In this document: one piece after another, positions 41,940-51,726 of the stretch | How the letters are laid out: each line of letters begins with the position of its first letter | Position numbering within the stretch: position 1 is the first letter of the stretch | Assembly (NCBI GenBank): GCA_032716605.1 | Contig: CM064519.1 | Location: forward strand, 24,452,191 to 24,516,190 | Length of the DNA stretch: 64,000 nt | Direction of reading: 5' to 3' | From: Paralithodes platypus | Taxonomy: Eukaryota > Arthropoda > Malacostraca > Decapoda > Lithodidae | Position numbers and translations under genes: made by a program | Notes under the pieces: generated by a model | Database searches by the model: none | What the model saw: only the letters and a program-made list of their open reading frames with translations | What the model was told of the DNA's origin: nothing

Positions 41940-43147
41940 TTAACCCGGGAACCGCGGGGAGACTCTTAACCTAAGAAGTGCGCATGGGGGTAATTAGAAA
42001 CGTCCGCCTGTGCTGACGTATTTGAGCTGTTTCCATCACTAAAATATTAATTTTACCATAAATAGCATTAATACTTATCCATACGCGCCTATTATGGGTT
42101 GATTATAAAGGTATTAACCTGAAACAACAATAAAACGAGTGAAAACAGCGTTTGGATGGTCAAAATCGGAGATACAGGCCGCGAGTTATATAATATATGG
42201 GTGAGGTAACCTGCTTTCCCGCCAATTTCTCCCAAGGCCACTGAGACACAGTCGATCGATACTCTCTCTCTTGCACTCGCTTGCTAACAGTGATGCCAAT
42301 GCCCTGCTTGCAACTCGCTAATGTTAGCACGAAAATATACCTCAGAATAAGGGAATAACAGGGAAAATAGGTGATAACTGAAGGAGGGGAGGTAGAGGAG
42401 TGATATTTTGCATGGCCCAGGGGCATTTTTTTTTTTTTTTTTTTTTTTTCCCCCCGATGTTTAAAGTCAATTTTTTTTTTCTCTGACTCTTAAGAGTCTT
42501 CCCGCAGTCCGCCGGGGGAACTCTTAAGAGTCTCCCTGCAGTTCCCGGGTTAAGAGTTCCCCCGGCGGACTGCGGGAAGACTCTTAAGTCAGAGAAAACA
42601 AAAATCAACTTTAAACATCGAACAAAAAAAACAAAAAAAATTGTATTTATTTATTTTGTTTGCCCCTGGGCCATGCAAAATATCACTCCTCTACCTCCCC
42701 TCCTTCCCCACTTTCCTCCCCTCCTTCAGTTATCACCTATTTTCCCTGTTATTCCCTTATTCTGAGGTATATTTTCGTGCTAACATTAGCGAGTTGCAAG
42801 CAGGGCATTGTCATCACTGTTAGCAAGCGTGTGCAAGAGAGAGAGAGAGAGTATCGATCGACTGTGTCTCAGTGGCCTTGGGGGAAATTGGCGGGAAAGC
42901 AGGTTGCCTCACCCATACATTATATAACTCACGGCCTGTATCTCCGATTTTGACCATCCAAACGCTGTTTTCACTTGTTTTATTGTTGTTTCAGGTTAAT
43001 ACCTTTATAATCAACCCATAATAGGTGCGTATGGATAAGTATTAATGCTATTTATGGTAAAATGAATATTTTAGTGATGGAAACAGCTCAAATACATGCG
43101 CACAGGCAGAGGTGTCTAATTACCCCCATGCGCACTTCTTAGGTTAA
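41940..43147 (-). mobile_element. TTAA element B4, with B3 inserted
   Basis: Minus-orientation B element. Its right-end terminal unit lies at 41940-41969; the rest (42550-43147) lies beyond element B3 and ends with TTAACCTAAGAAGTGCGCAT in element sense. B3 sits in the middle TTAA of B4's right end. The pair forms a near-palindrome of 1.2 kb. Confidence 0.85.
41966..42553 (+). mobile_element. TTAA element B3 inside B4
   Basis: 588 bp, complete. Left TTAA at 41966; right-end TTAA at 42490, 42524 and 42550 (spacing 34 and 26). It has a T-run and the 'cccaggggca' segment shared by all B copies. No gene. Confidence 0.87.
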
Positions 43148-43323
43148 GAGTAGTTGCGTAAAAAACAACTCTCTTACGTTCGTTCGATAACGTGTTGCTG
43201 GTGCACTGGCATTTCGTACATGATATTTAAAGGTGGGGGCTCATGGGTTGAGGTAAACATGGAAAAATAATCGCCAACCTGCATATAATTATCTTGTAAA
43301 ATACAATGTCACTGAAATAATTA

Positions 43324-43487
43324 TTAACAATGGTATAAAGGATTTTGCGGATCGTCTATACCGGGCCTGTGACGTCATAGTCACATCACACCAGTATCCT
43401 TAGCCTAGACTGGATGTTGGACTTACACTCTTGTGACGTCACAGGCCCGGTATAGACGATCCACAAAATCCTTTATACCATTGTTAA
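43324..43487. mobile_element. TTAA foldback element G, 164 bp
   Basis: TTAA at both borders. Arms of ~55 bp are almost perfect inverted copies (TTAACAATGGTATAAAGGAT at each end, with 'cgtctataccgggcctgtga' inside). It shares its right TTAA with PB1 and its left TTAA with the J arm. It would form a strong hairpin. Confidence 0.88.
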
Positions 43488-43783
43488 CCTCTCCGCGGCG
43501 CACAGGGGGTTTTCTACAGGGTAAGACTGTGCGCACCTATGATGATTTTGGGACCTATTGCCAATTTCGATAAAAAGTACATCATCGTGTAGGGAATGTT
43601 TGCGTGCATCAGCCCATATATATTTGACCCCCCAAAAAATGTCTGGGGGGGGTAGGGGAACGGTCCGTAGTTGAAAAATGTGGAGCGAATGGCACCGCGC
43701 GGCTAGATTGTCATCGAGCGGCGAGATTTCCCTGCCGAATATTTACGCGCGCAGGGGATAGAAGGAGAGGGAGGAGGGGGTGG

Positions 43784-44350
43784 GTTACCGCGTATTATCA
43801 CGTATATCTCCTTTTTTCGAGCCCTTTTAGGCTATTTAGAGTATGTATACATGTGTAGGGCACCCATATAACAATGAATATGCCTCATAGTGACCAAAAA
43901 TTGCAATATATAAGGGAATTATAAGACGATATTTAGGCGGGAATGAAGATGTGTTGGAGGTTTGGCGGCAATTTATGAGCTGAGAGTGTGGTTTACGCCA
44001 TACATATCACGTATATCTTGTACGTAGAGCACTGTCACGCTATAATACAGACTTGTACGTATGTATACGTGCCATATATCAAAATATATACCGCATATAA
44101 ACCAATTCATGCGATATTTACGCACATTATCAATGAGTTTCTATGCGTGAACCAAGGTGTGAGTGAGTTGTGGTGGGAATGAAAGGGGGAGAGGGTGTGT
44201 TACGCCATAAATATCACGTCAATCTTGTATTTAGAGCACTCTCATGCTATAATAAAGACGTGTACATATGTAGGCGTCCCATATAACAAGGAATATACCG
44301 CATATAGCCCAATTGATGCGATATTTACGCAAATTGTGAATGTGTTTCTA
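43784..44350. repeat. Three diverged ~207-bp tandem repeats in PB1
   Basis: Units begin near 43784, 43991 and 44199 with 'ttacgccatanatatcacgt'-like sequence and share 'cccatataac' and 'gcgatatttacgca'. Non-coding, subterminal in PB1; possibly a transposase-binding or regulatory region. Confidence 0.6.
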
Positions 44351-44594
44351 GCAGACGGAAGCCTGAAAGGGGGGGTTGGGGGTGGGTGGGTGGGTGGGAG
44401 GGAGGCATGCAGGGGTGCAGTGAGTGAGTGAGTCGTGGAGAGATGGAAGTCAGGCAGATCTCTAGATAGATAACCAGCTTAGTGATAATTGTGGAGGCGC
44501 CCCAGGCGTATTGATGTTTGGTATTTTGACCCTTATGTCTACCAGATGGCTGGTGTTCGTTGCCATCAACAGGTCTACAATAACATGAGTCAGG

Positions 44595-44598
<4 letters not shown>

Positions 44599-44636
<38 letters not shown>
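44599..44636. repeat. (GA)n microsatellite
   Basis: About 19 uninterrupted GA dinucleotides. 44640-45430 shows no gene. Confidence 0.95.
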
Positions 44637-44639
<3 letters not shown>

Positions 44640-45338
44640 TGAGACATGCGTATGTCGTACATATAAATGGACTTCAGAATTGCATTTTTATGCAAGCAGA
44701 CATTGCATTTTAGACACATGTGAAGTACCACAGAAACATGTAGGCCATTGACTGTAAATAAAGTACTATATTTATAGACCACCAGCGACGGTGCTGAGTC
44801 AACACAGGCAGATTGCCTGTTGTGATAGAGGGCTAAATATAGACTGGTGTCTCCTCACACCTGCGAAAGGGTAGATTGCCACCAGAGAAACGTTTACTTA
44901 TTTATTTCGAAGTAATATGCAATCTAAATGTATATTCGAGACCTACTACAATTATTTGTATGACAGTCATGACTATGTATAATCCAATATACGCGCGTAG
45001 GCGAGACATAAGAAAGCTGGTTGAGCAATTTTCGGCACCCACACAGTTATTATTCATTTTTATTTACAATATTATACAATACAAATGTATTTGTGAAGAG
45101 TATTTTATCCATTATTGTATTTATACCAATTTTGTTCCCAGACAGAGCTGCTGTAGCTGGAGAATCAAGGAGCGGCAAGGGTCACCTCGTGACCGCCTGA
45201 CCGTGTGAAAATGAGTGGAGTCACACTGAGAGGGGCAATTTTGCTGAGTGTTTGGGCAATTTTTGACAGAATAAAGTTATATAATTACTAATTCTTGACA
45301 GAGACAAACTATTATAAACCTTGGCATGATATAATTGA

Positions 45339-45379
45339 TAATCCCATCAATTTACAAACGTAAATTGGTGGGATAATTC
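45339..45379. repeat. Small perfect hairpin
   Basis: 'aatcccatcaatttac' and its near reverse complement flank a 4-base loop. Probably a relic of a MITE end or an RNA hairpin. Confidence 0.5.
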
Positions 45380-45436
45380 ATTTTTTTTTGTATATTGTCA
45401 TTTCGATTGTAGACACGAAGTTTTGAGTGATATTTG

Positions 45437-45515
45437 GTATGAGCTCCTGTGGCATGGTTGGTAAGGTCGCGGACTGGAAAACTCAAAGTGTCGTAGGGTA
45501 GTGGGATCGAATCCA
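45437..45515 (+). mobile_element. tRNA-derived SINE head
   Basis: tRNA-like sequence: 'ctcctg' and 'caggag' pair as an acceptor-like stem, an A-box-like 'tggcatggttggtaagg' and a B-box 'gggatcgaatcc'. A T-rich stretch follows. More likely a SINE than a tRNA gene because the anticodon arm does not form well. Confidence 0.5.
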
Positions 45516-45577
45516 GGAGGGGGTTATGGGGAAGGTTTTATATTGTCTAGAAACAATTTTTATAAATTTTTTTTTTT

Positions 45578-45660
45578 ACAAGATCATGCCATTGTATTCA
45601 AACAATATGAAATATTCATAGAATATATCATATTGTAAGAATACAATGACATGACCTTGT
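45578..45660. repeat. 83-nt foldback hairpin
   Basis: Arms 'acaagatcatgccattgtat' and its inverse at the other end ('atacaatgacatgaccttgt') match with few mismatches. A short foldback unit, 45721-45960 on its right being AT-rich without gene. Confidence 0.7.
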
Positions 45661-45977
45661 TTTCTTTTTTTCTTTTTTTATTGTTTTATTTTATTATCAT
45701 AGTAGGTTTGACATGATTTATTGAAACATATTTATTTTTGTACAATTCATTTGAGGTAAGAAAATAATTATATACACATTACTTAGGCTAATAACAAACA
45801 TATATATTGATATACTAAAAAAATAAGGCATATTACATGTAAATCTTTGAAACTTATAAACTAAATAATGAAACATACAATTATATAATGTAAAAGCTAT
45901 ATCACAGGGACATCTTTGGAACTTATACATTATATAATATATATGTTACATTATGAGGTAGCGTGATCAATTAGGTC

Positions 45978-46080
45978 AGGTCAGGTAAGGTAGGGCGCGA
46001 GTCCAGGGCAGGGCAGGGCAGGAGGCGAGTCCAGGGCAGGGCACGGGGCGAGTCCAGGGCAGGGCAGGGCAGGGCAGGGG
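45978..46080. repeat. G-rich minisatellite
   Basis: Repeats of 'gcgagtccagggcagggca' (three times) with 'gggca' iterations, directly beyond the transposase stop codon. Confidence 0.8.
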
Positions 46081-46087
46081 CCGACAC

Positions 46088-48989
46088 TCAGTAGTTCTTG
46101 AAGGTGTGGTAGTCCCTGAAGCACTCACCCAGGCAGAGTGCAACTTTGCACTCGGCGCACATTGAGGTGACTCTTTTGGTCACATGGGGTTTCCTCACAC
46201 TGGAGCTGCAGACGGTGCACTGCACCTGCCTGTGACGAGTGCCAATCAGCTCGGTGTTGGTTGTGTAGTGTCTTTCGACACCCAGCTGGATGCGGTCAGG
46301 AACGGGATCCCCACGCCATGCCGTACGTCTGTGAGTGGTGGTGGCATACTTCTCCAGGAGTTGGTAGGAGACGTTGTACACGAACTCCCGGAATTTCAGC
46401 TTCTGGTTTGGGGCCATATCCTTCTTCACCAACCACAAGTTGTAGGCGTTCAGCATCGTTATGTCAACTAGGTGGAGGAAGAGCTTGTGATACCACTTCA
46501 CAGTCTTCCTCAGACACTCAACACCTGACAGCTGACAGTCAGACTTGTCCACCAGGCGCATGTTTTTTGGTGTAGTCCACTACCATGTCGGGCTTGTAGA
46601 TTGTCTTCCTGGTTCGGTAGTGGATTTTGCCAGAATCCACCTGGGCACCTGTGTGGACGGTGGAAAGCAGGTGGACGTCTCGCTTATCCTTCCACTTCAG
46701 GGCTATCAGTTTCCCACACTTCTCGAGCTGCTTGTATTTCTGCCCCTTTCGTCGCCTTCTTCGCACATGCCTCTCGCGGTGTTCCTGGGCCAGGTCGTCT
46801 TCTGAAGGTGTGTCACTGGAGGAGGCATCTGTGAGAGGAATGACATCACCTGTGAACTTTGGCATAAACTTTCTTGTCTTTCTGACAGTCCCACATGACC
46901 CCGTTTGGTTGTCATAAAGAAACTGGCAGAGAGCAGGAGAAGTATACCAGTTGTCAGTGTAGATGATGTGGCCTTTGCCCAGGTAAGGTGCCAAAATTTT
47001 CCTGACGATGGCACCTGACATGCCCATGGGGTCATTGGCAGCGGCTTTCGGTACGTCAATGTCAGTTCCTGTATACACGATCATGTCAAGCACTATTCCA
47101 GTTTCACAGTCGCACAACACGAAGAGCTTGATTCCGAACCTATGCCTCTTCAAGGGGATATACTGCTTGAAAACAAGACGTCCTTTGAAGAGCACGAGCG
47201 ACTCATCAATCACCAAATTGAGGAAGGGGTAAAAGTATTTCCTATACCTCTCCAACAACATGGTGAACACATCCCGAACTTTCCATATCCTGTCAATCCT
47301 GTTAGGATTTTCGTTGTCTGCAAAGTGCATAAATCTTAGCAGCAACAAAAATCTGTCACGAGTCATGAACTTATTGAAAGTTGGGGTGGCGATGAGAGGG
47401 TCGTGCTTCCAGTAGTGTTGCAACACATGCTTCTTGATCAGAGGCATGAGGAACAACAAGGCAAAGAACGTCAGAAATTCTGCCACAGTCGTATCCACCC
47501 AGCCTCGTATTCTCGCTTTTGGAGAAAGGACGTCCAATCTGCCAAACACCCACCTGTAGTAGGCGTTTGTTTGGGCAACGATGTACGTCATTACCTCCAT
47601 GTCGAAAAAAGCGAGGAAGAAGTCGCTTTCGTTCGCTTGATCATCACAGGGCCAGTCGTCAGTTGTTCCTGACGTCCCAGGATTGAACTGGGGCACGTCA
47701 GGTACAAAATTGACCCCGTCAGACCAATCGAACGAAGGCATGCCAGGGATCGGAATGTCGTCTGCGTCTTCTTCTGCGTCTGAAATATCGCTTCCATGGT
47801 CGCGATACAGCACTTCATCATCATTACCCTCCTCTTCACTCGACAGACGATGCCCTTCCTCGTTTTCGTCACCGACGTCGGACTCACTCCCACTGTCCAC
47901 TCCCAAATCCCCCCACCCTTGGTCCCGTGCTAGGGCTTCGTCGTCGAAACCCGGGCTGCCAATGTCCTGCGAATCACCATCAAACAGCAGGGCGGCATAC
48001 TTAGATGGTGTAAGAGTTTTCCGGGTCACTTTGGCACGTGCGGGAGTCTTATGGACAGGGACAGCAGAGGTGGTGGCAGGGGCGGCGGCAGGGGGGGCGG
48101 CGGCGGCAGGGGCGGCGGCGGCAGGGGCAGCAGTGGTGCGTGGCCTTGATGGCAAGATGATGGTGGTGCCTGTCGCCCTTCTCTCTGTTCCTTGGGCAGG
48201 GGCGGCAGGGGCGGCAGGGGCAGCAGGGGCGGCAGGGGCAGCAGGGCCGGCAGGGACACCAGGGCCAGCAGTCGCTTTCCCAGTCGCTTTCCCTCTCCCT
48301 TTCCCCTTCCCCTTCCCTGTTCCTTGGGCAGGGGCGGCAGGGGCGGCAGGGGCGGCAGGGGCAGCAGGGGCGGCAGGGGCGGCAGGGGCAGCAGGGCCGG
48401 CAGGGACACCAGGGCCAGCAGTCGCTTTCCCAGTCGCTTTCCCTCTCCCTTTCCCCTTCCCCTTCCCTGTTCCTTGGGCAGGGGCGGCAGGGGCGGCAGG
48501 GGCGGCAGGGCGGCAGGGGCGCAGGGGCGGCAGGGGCGGCAGGGGCAGCCGGGCCAGGGGCGGCTGGTGGTGTTGGTGGTGGTAGGGGCACTGTGGCTGG
48601 CGTACGGGTTCTTTTCCCTACGCCCGTGCCTTTCATTTTCCTGCCCCCGCAGGTAATGCAGCCCTAGGGCGGCCTCCTGCGTCGCTGGTACCGGTGGCAG
48701 GGGTGGCAGGGGTGGCAGTGGTGGCAGTGGTGGTGGTAGTGGTTGTTGCAGTGGCCTGGGTCGTGGTGGCAGTGTCCCGAAAGACCAATGACCTCTGTGC
48801 CATTGCCCTGCTTGCACGTGTTTTACGTGCTTTTGGTGCTGGTGATTCGTCCTCTGAGCTGTAGGGCGTGTCGTACTGGTAGCTAGGGTCTTTGGCAGCC
48901 ACCCTCTGCCTTCCACGGCGGCTAACACCACCAGAAGGAGGGCTGGTTGTGTCATCAGGGAGCGAGCGTGAGGGACGTGTAGGCTCCAT
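46088..48989 (-). pseudogene. piggyBac transposase of PB1, frameshifted
   Basis: The main frame (46539 to beyond 48155) has an Ala/Pro-rich start and an acidic region. The catalytic core follows: NLVIDESLVLFKGRLVFKQY, KRHRFGIKLFVLCDCETGIV, GHIIYTDNWYTSPALC, KLIALKWKDKRDVHLLSTVH, then VVDYTK. A one-base excess in a run of six T (plus strand 46563-46568) throws it out of frame just before the conserved MRLVDKSDCQL. The last part (46088-46561) holds LLHLVDITMLNAYN-type sequence and a Cys/His finger (CTVCSSS...CAECKVALCLGECF). The amino end, probably starting EPTRPSRSLPDD at 48989, reaches the core through a GC-rich minisatellite with frame breaks near 48510 and 48640. Confidence 0.88.
48055..48600. 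repeat. GC-rich minisatellite within transposase 5' region
   Basis: Nine-base units like 'ggcaggggc' encode Ala-Ala-Pro on the minus strand. A larger ~130-bp unit (with 'ccagcagtcgctttcccagt' and a C/T block) occurs twice, at about 48240-48320 and 48400-48480. Units one base short near 48505-48525 break the frame. Encoded text is (AAP)n plus a GKGKGKATGKAT-like basic spacer. Confidence 0.85.
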
Positions 48990-49149
48990 GACTAGTGCGT
49001 GGTTACTGGCGCGGTGGTGCTTGCACGAGTGCGGGGCGAGCGTTTGGCGGGGTGGTATCGAGAGTTGACATGTAGTACTATACCCACACCAATTTTCAGC
49101 CGCCTGGCTATAAACGCGCGGTTTTGGTACGTGTTCAAAGTCTCTGCTC

Positions 49150-49213
49150 TTAAGAGTCTACCCGCAGTGCGCCGGGGGAACTCTTAAGAGTCTCCCCGCA
49201 GCTCCCGGGTTAA
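49150..49213. repeat. PB1 right end with three TTAA
   Basis: TTAA at 49150, 49184 and 49210. The inner unit on the opposite strand reads GAGTTCCCCCGGCGCACTGC, which pairs well with the PB1 left end CTCTCCGCGGCGCACAGGGG. This suggests that the terminal inverted repeat used in transposition is the second unit, with a 26-bp outer extension. Confidence 0.75.
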
Positions 49214-50432
49214 TAATTATTTCAGTGCCATTGCATTTTGCAAGATAATTACATACAGCTTGGCGATTATCATTCCATGTTTATCTCAACCCATGAGCCC
49301 CCACCTTTAAGACCCAACACCAATACTCTGGAAGTTCTGCATCAAAACTCTTATAAAGACCAGAGCAGTTAGCGAGTCCTCTCCTACAATAGCTCGATTT
49401 TACTCTACCAATGCACTGGCATATGGTAGGCATTAGTCAAGGTCCAACACCAAGAGTTCGAGTACAACTACTGTCAACCAGCCATGTCAGGACAACCACC
49501 ACGGCCCAGATTGTTCACCAGAAGACTACAGAGTGCCCCTCTACAATTAAATATTGAAATCTCCCTCATCCATAGTTGTACTTTACCTTACTGATAAAAG
49601 GAAGTAACTCATTCATATTTGAAGTCCCCAATTGTATGCTGTCTGAAACACGCAGAAGAAGTACCTGTGGAAAGCATTAAATTTAAAGTGTTGCCTAGAG
49701 AGAAGAATAACATTTATCAACAGAATAACAGTACTAGTGACGTACAAGTGACGTATACAAGGAAGTACGCAAGTGAAACCATACTCTCTCATTTTTATGC
49801 TAAATAAAATACCAGTAAAGTACTAGCGACGCCCATTTAAATTAGGGAAGTACTAATATTAATCTTGTCATATCGATACAAAGTGAAGTAGAAATATTCC
49901 AACCAAAAATCAGTGAAAGCATATATCATATATAGAACATCAGAGTCGCATAGTATAGAACAACTCTACGCATTTTGTTCCGATTCAGAGGCACGCAATT
50001 TTTTACTTAAAGTTTAACAGCACAAGTGTAATACCTCAATTGAAGGAAGTGCTATCTACATATTACCTTTATAACAGTAGGCTACAAGTGTAATACCTCA
50101 ATTGAAGGCAGTAGGCTACTATTTATATTCTATCTATATCGAGTACAAGTGTAATACCTCGATTGAAGGGAGTACTAAAGTATATTGTCGAAGCAACAGT
50201 CTTACGAGTGAACTTAGTGAAGCCTCGCTCGTGTGTCTTATATTTTGTTCTATACTGTTATCTTATTATTACGTATGCGATATTCTTGTGCAAATAAACA
50301 TAATATGAATGTACGTCTTGTTATAATTATCCTCTATTACTTTCTGCGCATGTGTTGAAGCAAATTCGGCTCCTCCAGTCAAGTAGAACCTACCTAATTA
50401 AACCAATCAACCCCAGTAAAAACCTGGCATAA

Positions 50433-50898
50433 CACATATATGTTTCTCACCCCACCCGACCCTTCCCCGCCTTTTTCCCCCCTCCCCCCTCCTCAATTAT
50501 CACCTATTTTTCCTCTTATTTTCATTATTTATTGGTTATTTCTCGTGCGAATTTCTCTCCTGCGATTACGTAGCATGAGTGAGTTACATAAGAGACCTTA
50601 CAAAACTCTGAGACTTCCCCAGCTCACCTCAGTTGAGAGAGAGACTCTGGAGAAGGAGGGTACATGTATCTCACGCCGCCTCCTGCCTGAGGATACGACC
50701 GGGCGGCAAATGTTTATGTTTTTCACCACACAAATGCTTTCCCCACTTATTTTATCATTCTTTAAGGTTCATATGTTCATCAAATTAGTAAAATAAGTGC
50801 TCTTGGAAAATAAATTATGCTATATATGGTAGATATTGGGTAATTAATTCACATATAACTACGTTCATCACAGGCCATAGGCGCGCTTGCCGGGTTAA
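50433..50898. mobile_element. TTAA element C2, 5'-truncated
   Basis: Shares 'cctcctcaattatcacctat', 'ttcaccac', 'aaatgctttcccactta'-like sequence and the end GCGCGCTTGCCGGGTTAA (50895) with C1. Its left part is missing at the Gypsy-C LTR end, so Gypsy-C probably inserted into it or a deletion joined them. Confidence 0.65.
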
Positions 50899-51540
50899 AC
50901 AGTGATGACACCTCCATCAAAAATGTACTGCCATTAACCATATTTGGTTCTCTAGCTGCTCTAGGAAGCCCTTTATAGCGACCACCCCTCCACCACAATA
51001 TAAATTTAATAATACATCATAGGTGACATGATTAAGTTACCAATGGAACACCTTATTGAATCGGATGCCACTTTGAAAAGATAAAATTATTAAATATTCA
51101 AAGAATATTAAGCTTCTGTTCGTGCACTCCATTGCGTTACTTGTCCCAACCCAACGCTAGCCTTCCACGCTCCTCCTTACGTGGTGGACGTTCGCAGAGT
51201 GAACATCTCAGCCCTGGTATGTCTTTCTCCAGCTTTCATTGGTTTTATCCACAATGAGCCTGTGTTATTTATAGTCACTGTTTAGGCTTGCTAGGAATGT
51301 ATTCAATCATAGTTAGGCACCTTGAGCGGTCCCATGGCGGTTGGGCCGCCAGCCATGTAGTATTCGAGCGTATAGCCCACGTTCTCGTCGATTTTGACTG
51401 CCGCGGGATACAATAATGGGTTGAGGGGTACTTTGCCCCCCCTCACTCCACAAATCCTTCACATCAATGGATGTTACCAGACAGACTCCGTTAAGGATAA
51501 ATCAGGTAGGGGCTTATATTTTCCATGTTATCAGAGAAAG
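50899..51540. other. No gene
   Basis: Unique-looking AT-rich sequence without recognisable frames, repeats or RNA genes. Confidence 0.5.
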
Positions 51541-51544
51541 TAAT

Positions 51545-51625
51545 CCAGGGGGAGGTGATAGCACAGTGGATAGCGTCATGGACTGCAAACCAAAAGGACC
51601 TTAGTTCAAGTCAACGCCAAACGTC
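51545..51625 (+). mobile_element. tRNA-derived SINE head
   Basis: 'gtgatagcacagtggatagc' resembles an A-box region and 'cttagttcaagtcaacgcc' a B-box region, ~40 bases apart. Sequence to 51720 has no gene. Confidence 0.4.
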
Positions 51626-51726
51626 AAGGTTTTTTCTGAGGTGATCTGATCGTTCCTACTGTTCTACAAATATCCTGGCTACACCGGCACCGGCGACACA
51701 TCAATAAAATACCCCCTATATCGTCA

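Larger units (their letters stand above)
43484..49213 (-). mobile_element. piggyBac element PB1, 5.7 kb
   Basis: Left end TTAACCTCTCCGCGGCGCAC at 43484. Right end with three TTAA at 49150, 49184 and 49210, spaced 34 and 26 bp exactly as in B elements. It encodes a piggyBac transposase on the minus strand. The left end resembles the B left end, and the right ends are nearly the same. PB1 is therefore the likely source family of the B MITEs, although this copy is disabled. Confidence 0.82.
43227..49310. mobile_element. TTAA element J, palindromic, split at its centre
   Basis: Two 101-bp arms, 43227-43327 and 49210-49310, are inverted copies of one another. Each begins at the outside with TTAAAGGTGGGGGCTCATGG and ends at the inside with TTAA. 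Uninterrupted, J would be a ~198-bp palindrome with TTAA at the exact centre. Elements G and PB1 occupy that centre. The outer end resembles element D (TTAAAGGTGG). Confidence 0.8.
41073..50432 (+). mobile_element. Gypsy-C LTR, interrupted by TTAA elements
   Basis: Begins after the purine tract 41052-41072. I infer that it continues 41073-41943, then 43148-43226, then 49311-50432, because each break is a single TTAA, and because the last piece has LTR-end features: AATAAA near 50295 and the terminus CTGGCATAACA at 50432, like the Gypsy-A end GGGCATAACA. Total LTR about 2.07 kb. The last part has three copies of 'acaagtgtaatacctc' (about 50023-50165). The joins are inference; only the TTAA borders and the ending are seen. 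Confidence 0.55.

Noticed and set aside
45437..45515. Functional tRNA gene
   Set aside because: A- and B-boxes are visible but the anticodon arm does not fold properly, and a T-rich tail follows; a SINE fits better.
47683..48656. Long plus-strand frames rich in Gly/Ala/Arg/Pro (300 and 154 codons)
   Set aside because: Opposite strand of the PB1 transposase and its GC minisatellite; repeats of period 9 and 3 keep all frames open.
50023..50170. CRISPR-like array (three repeats of 'acaagtgtaatacctc')
   Set aside because: Only three imperfect copies in an LTR of an animal genome, with no associated genes; ordinary LTR repeats.
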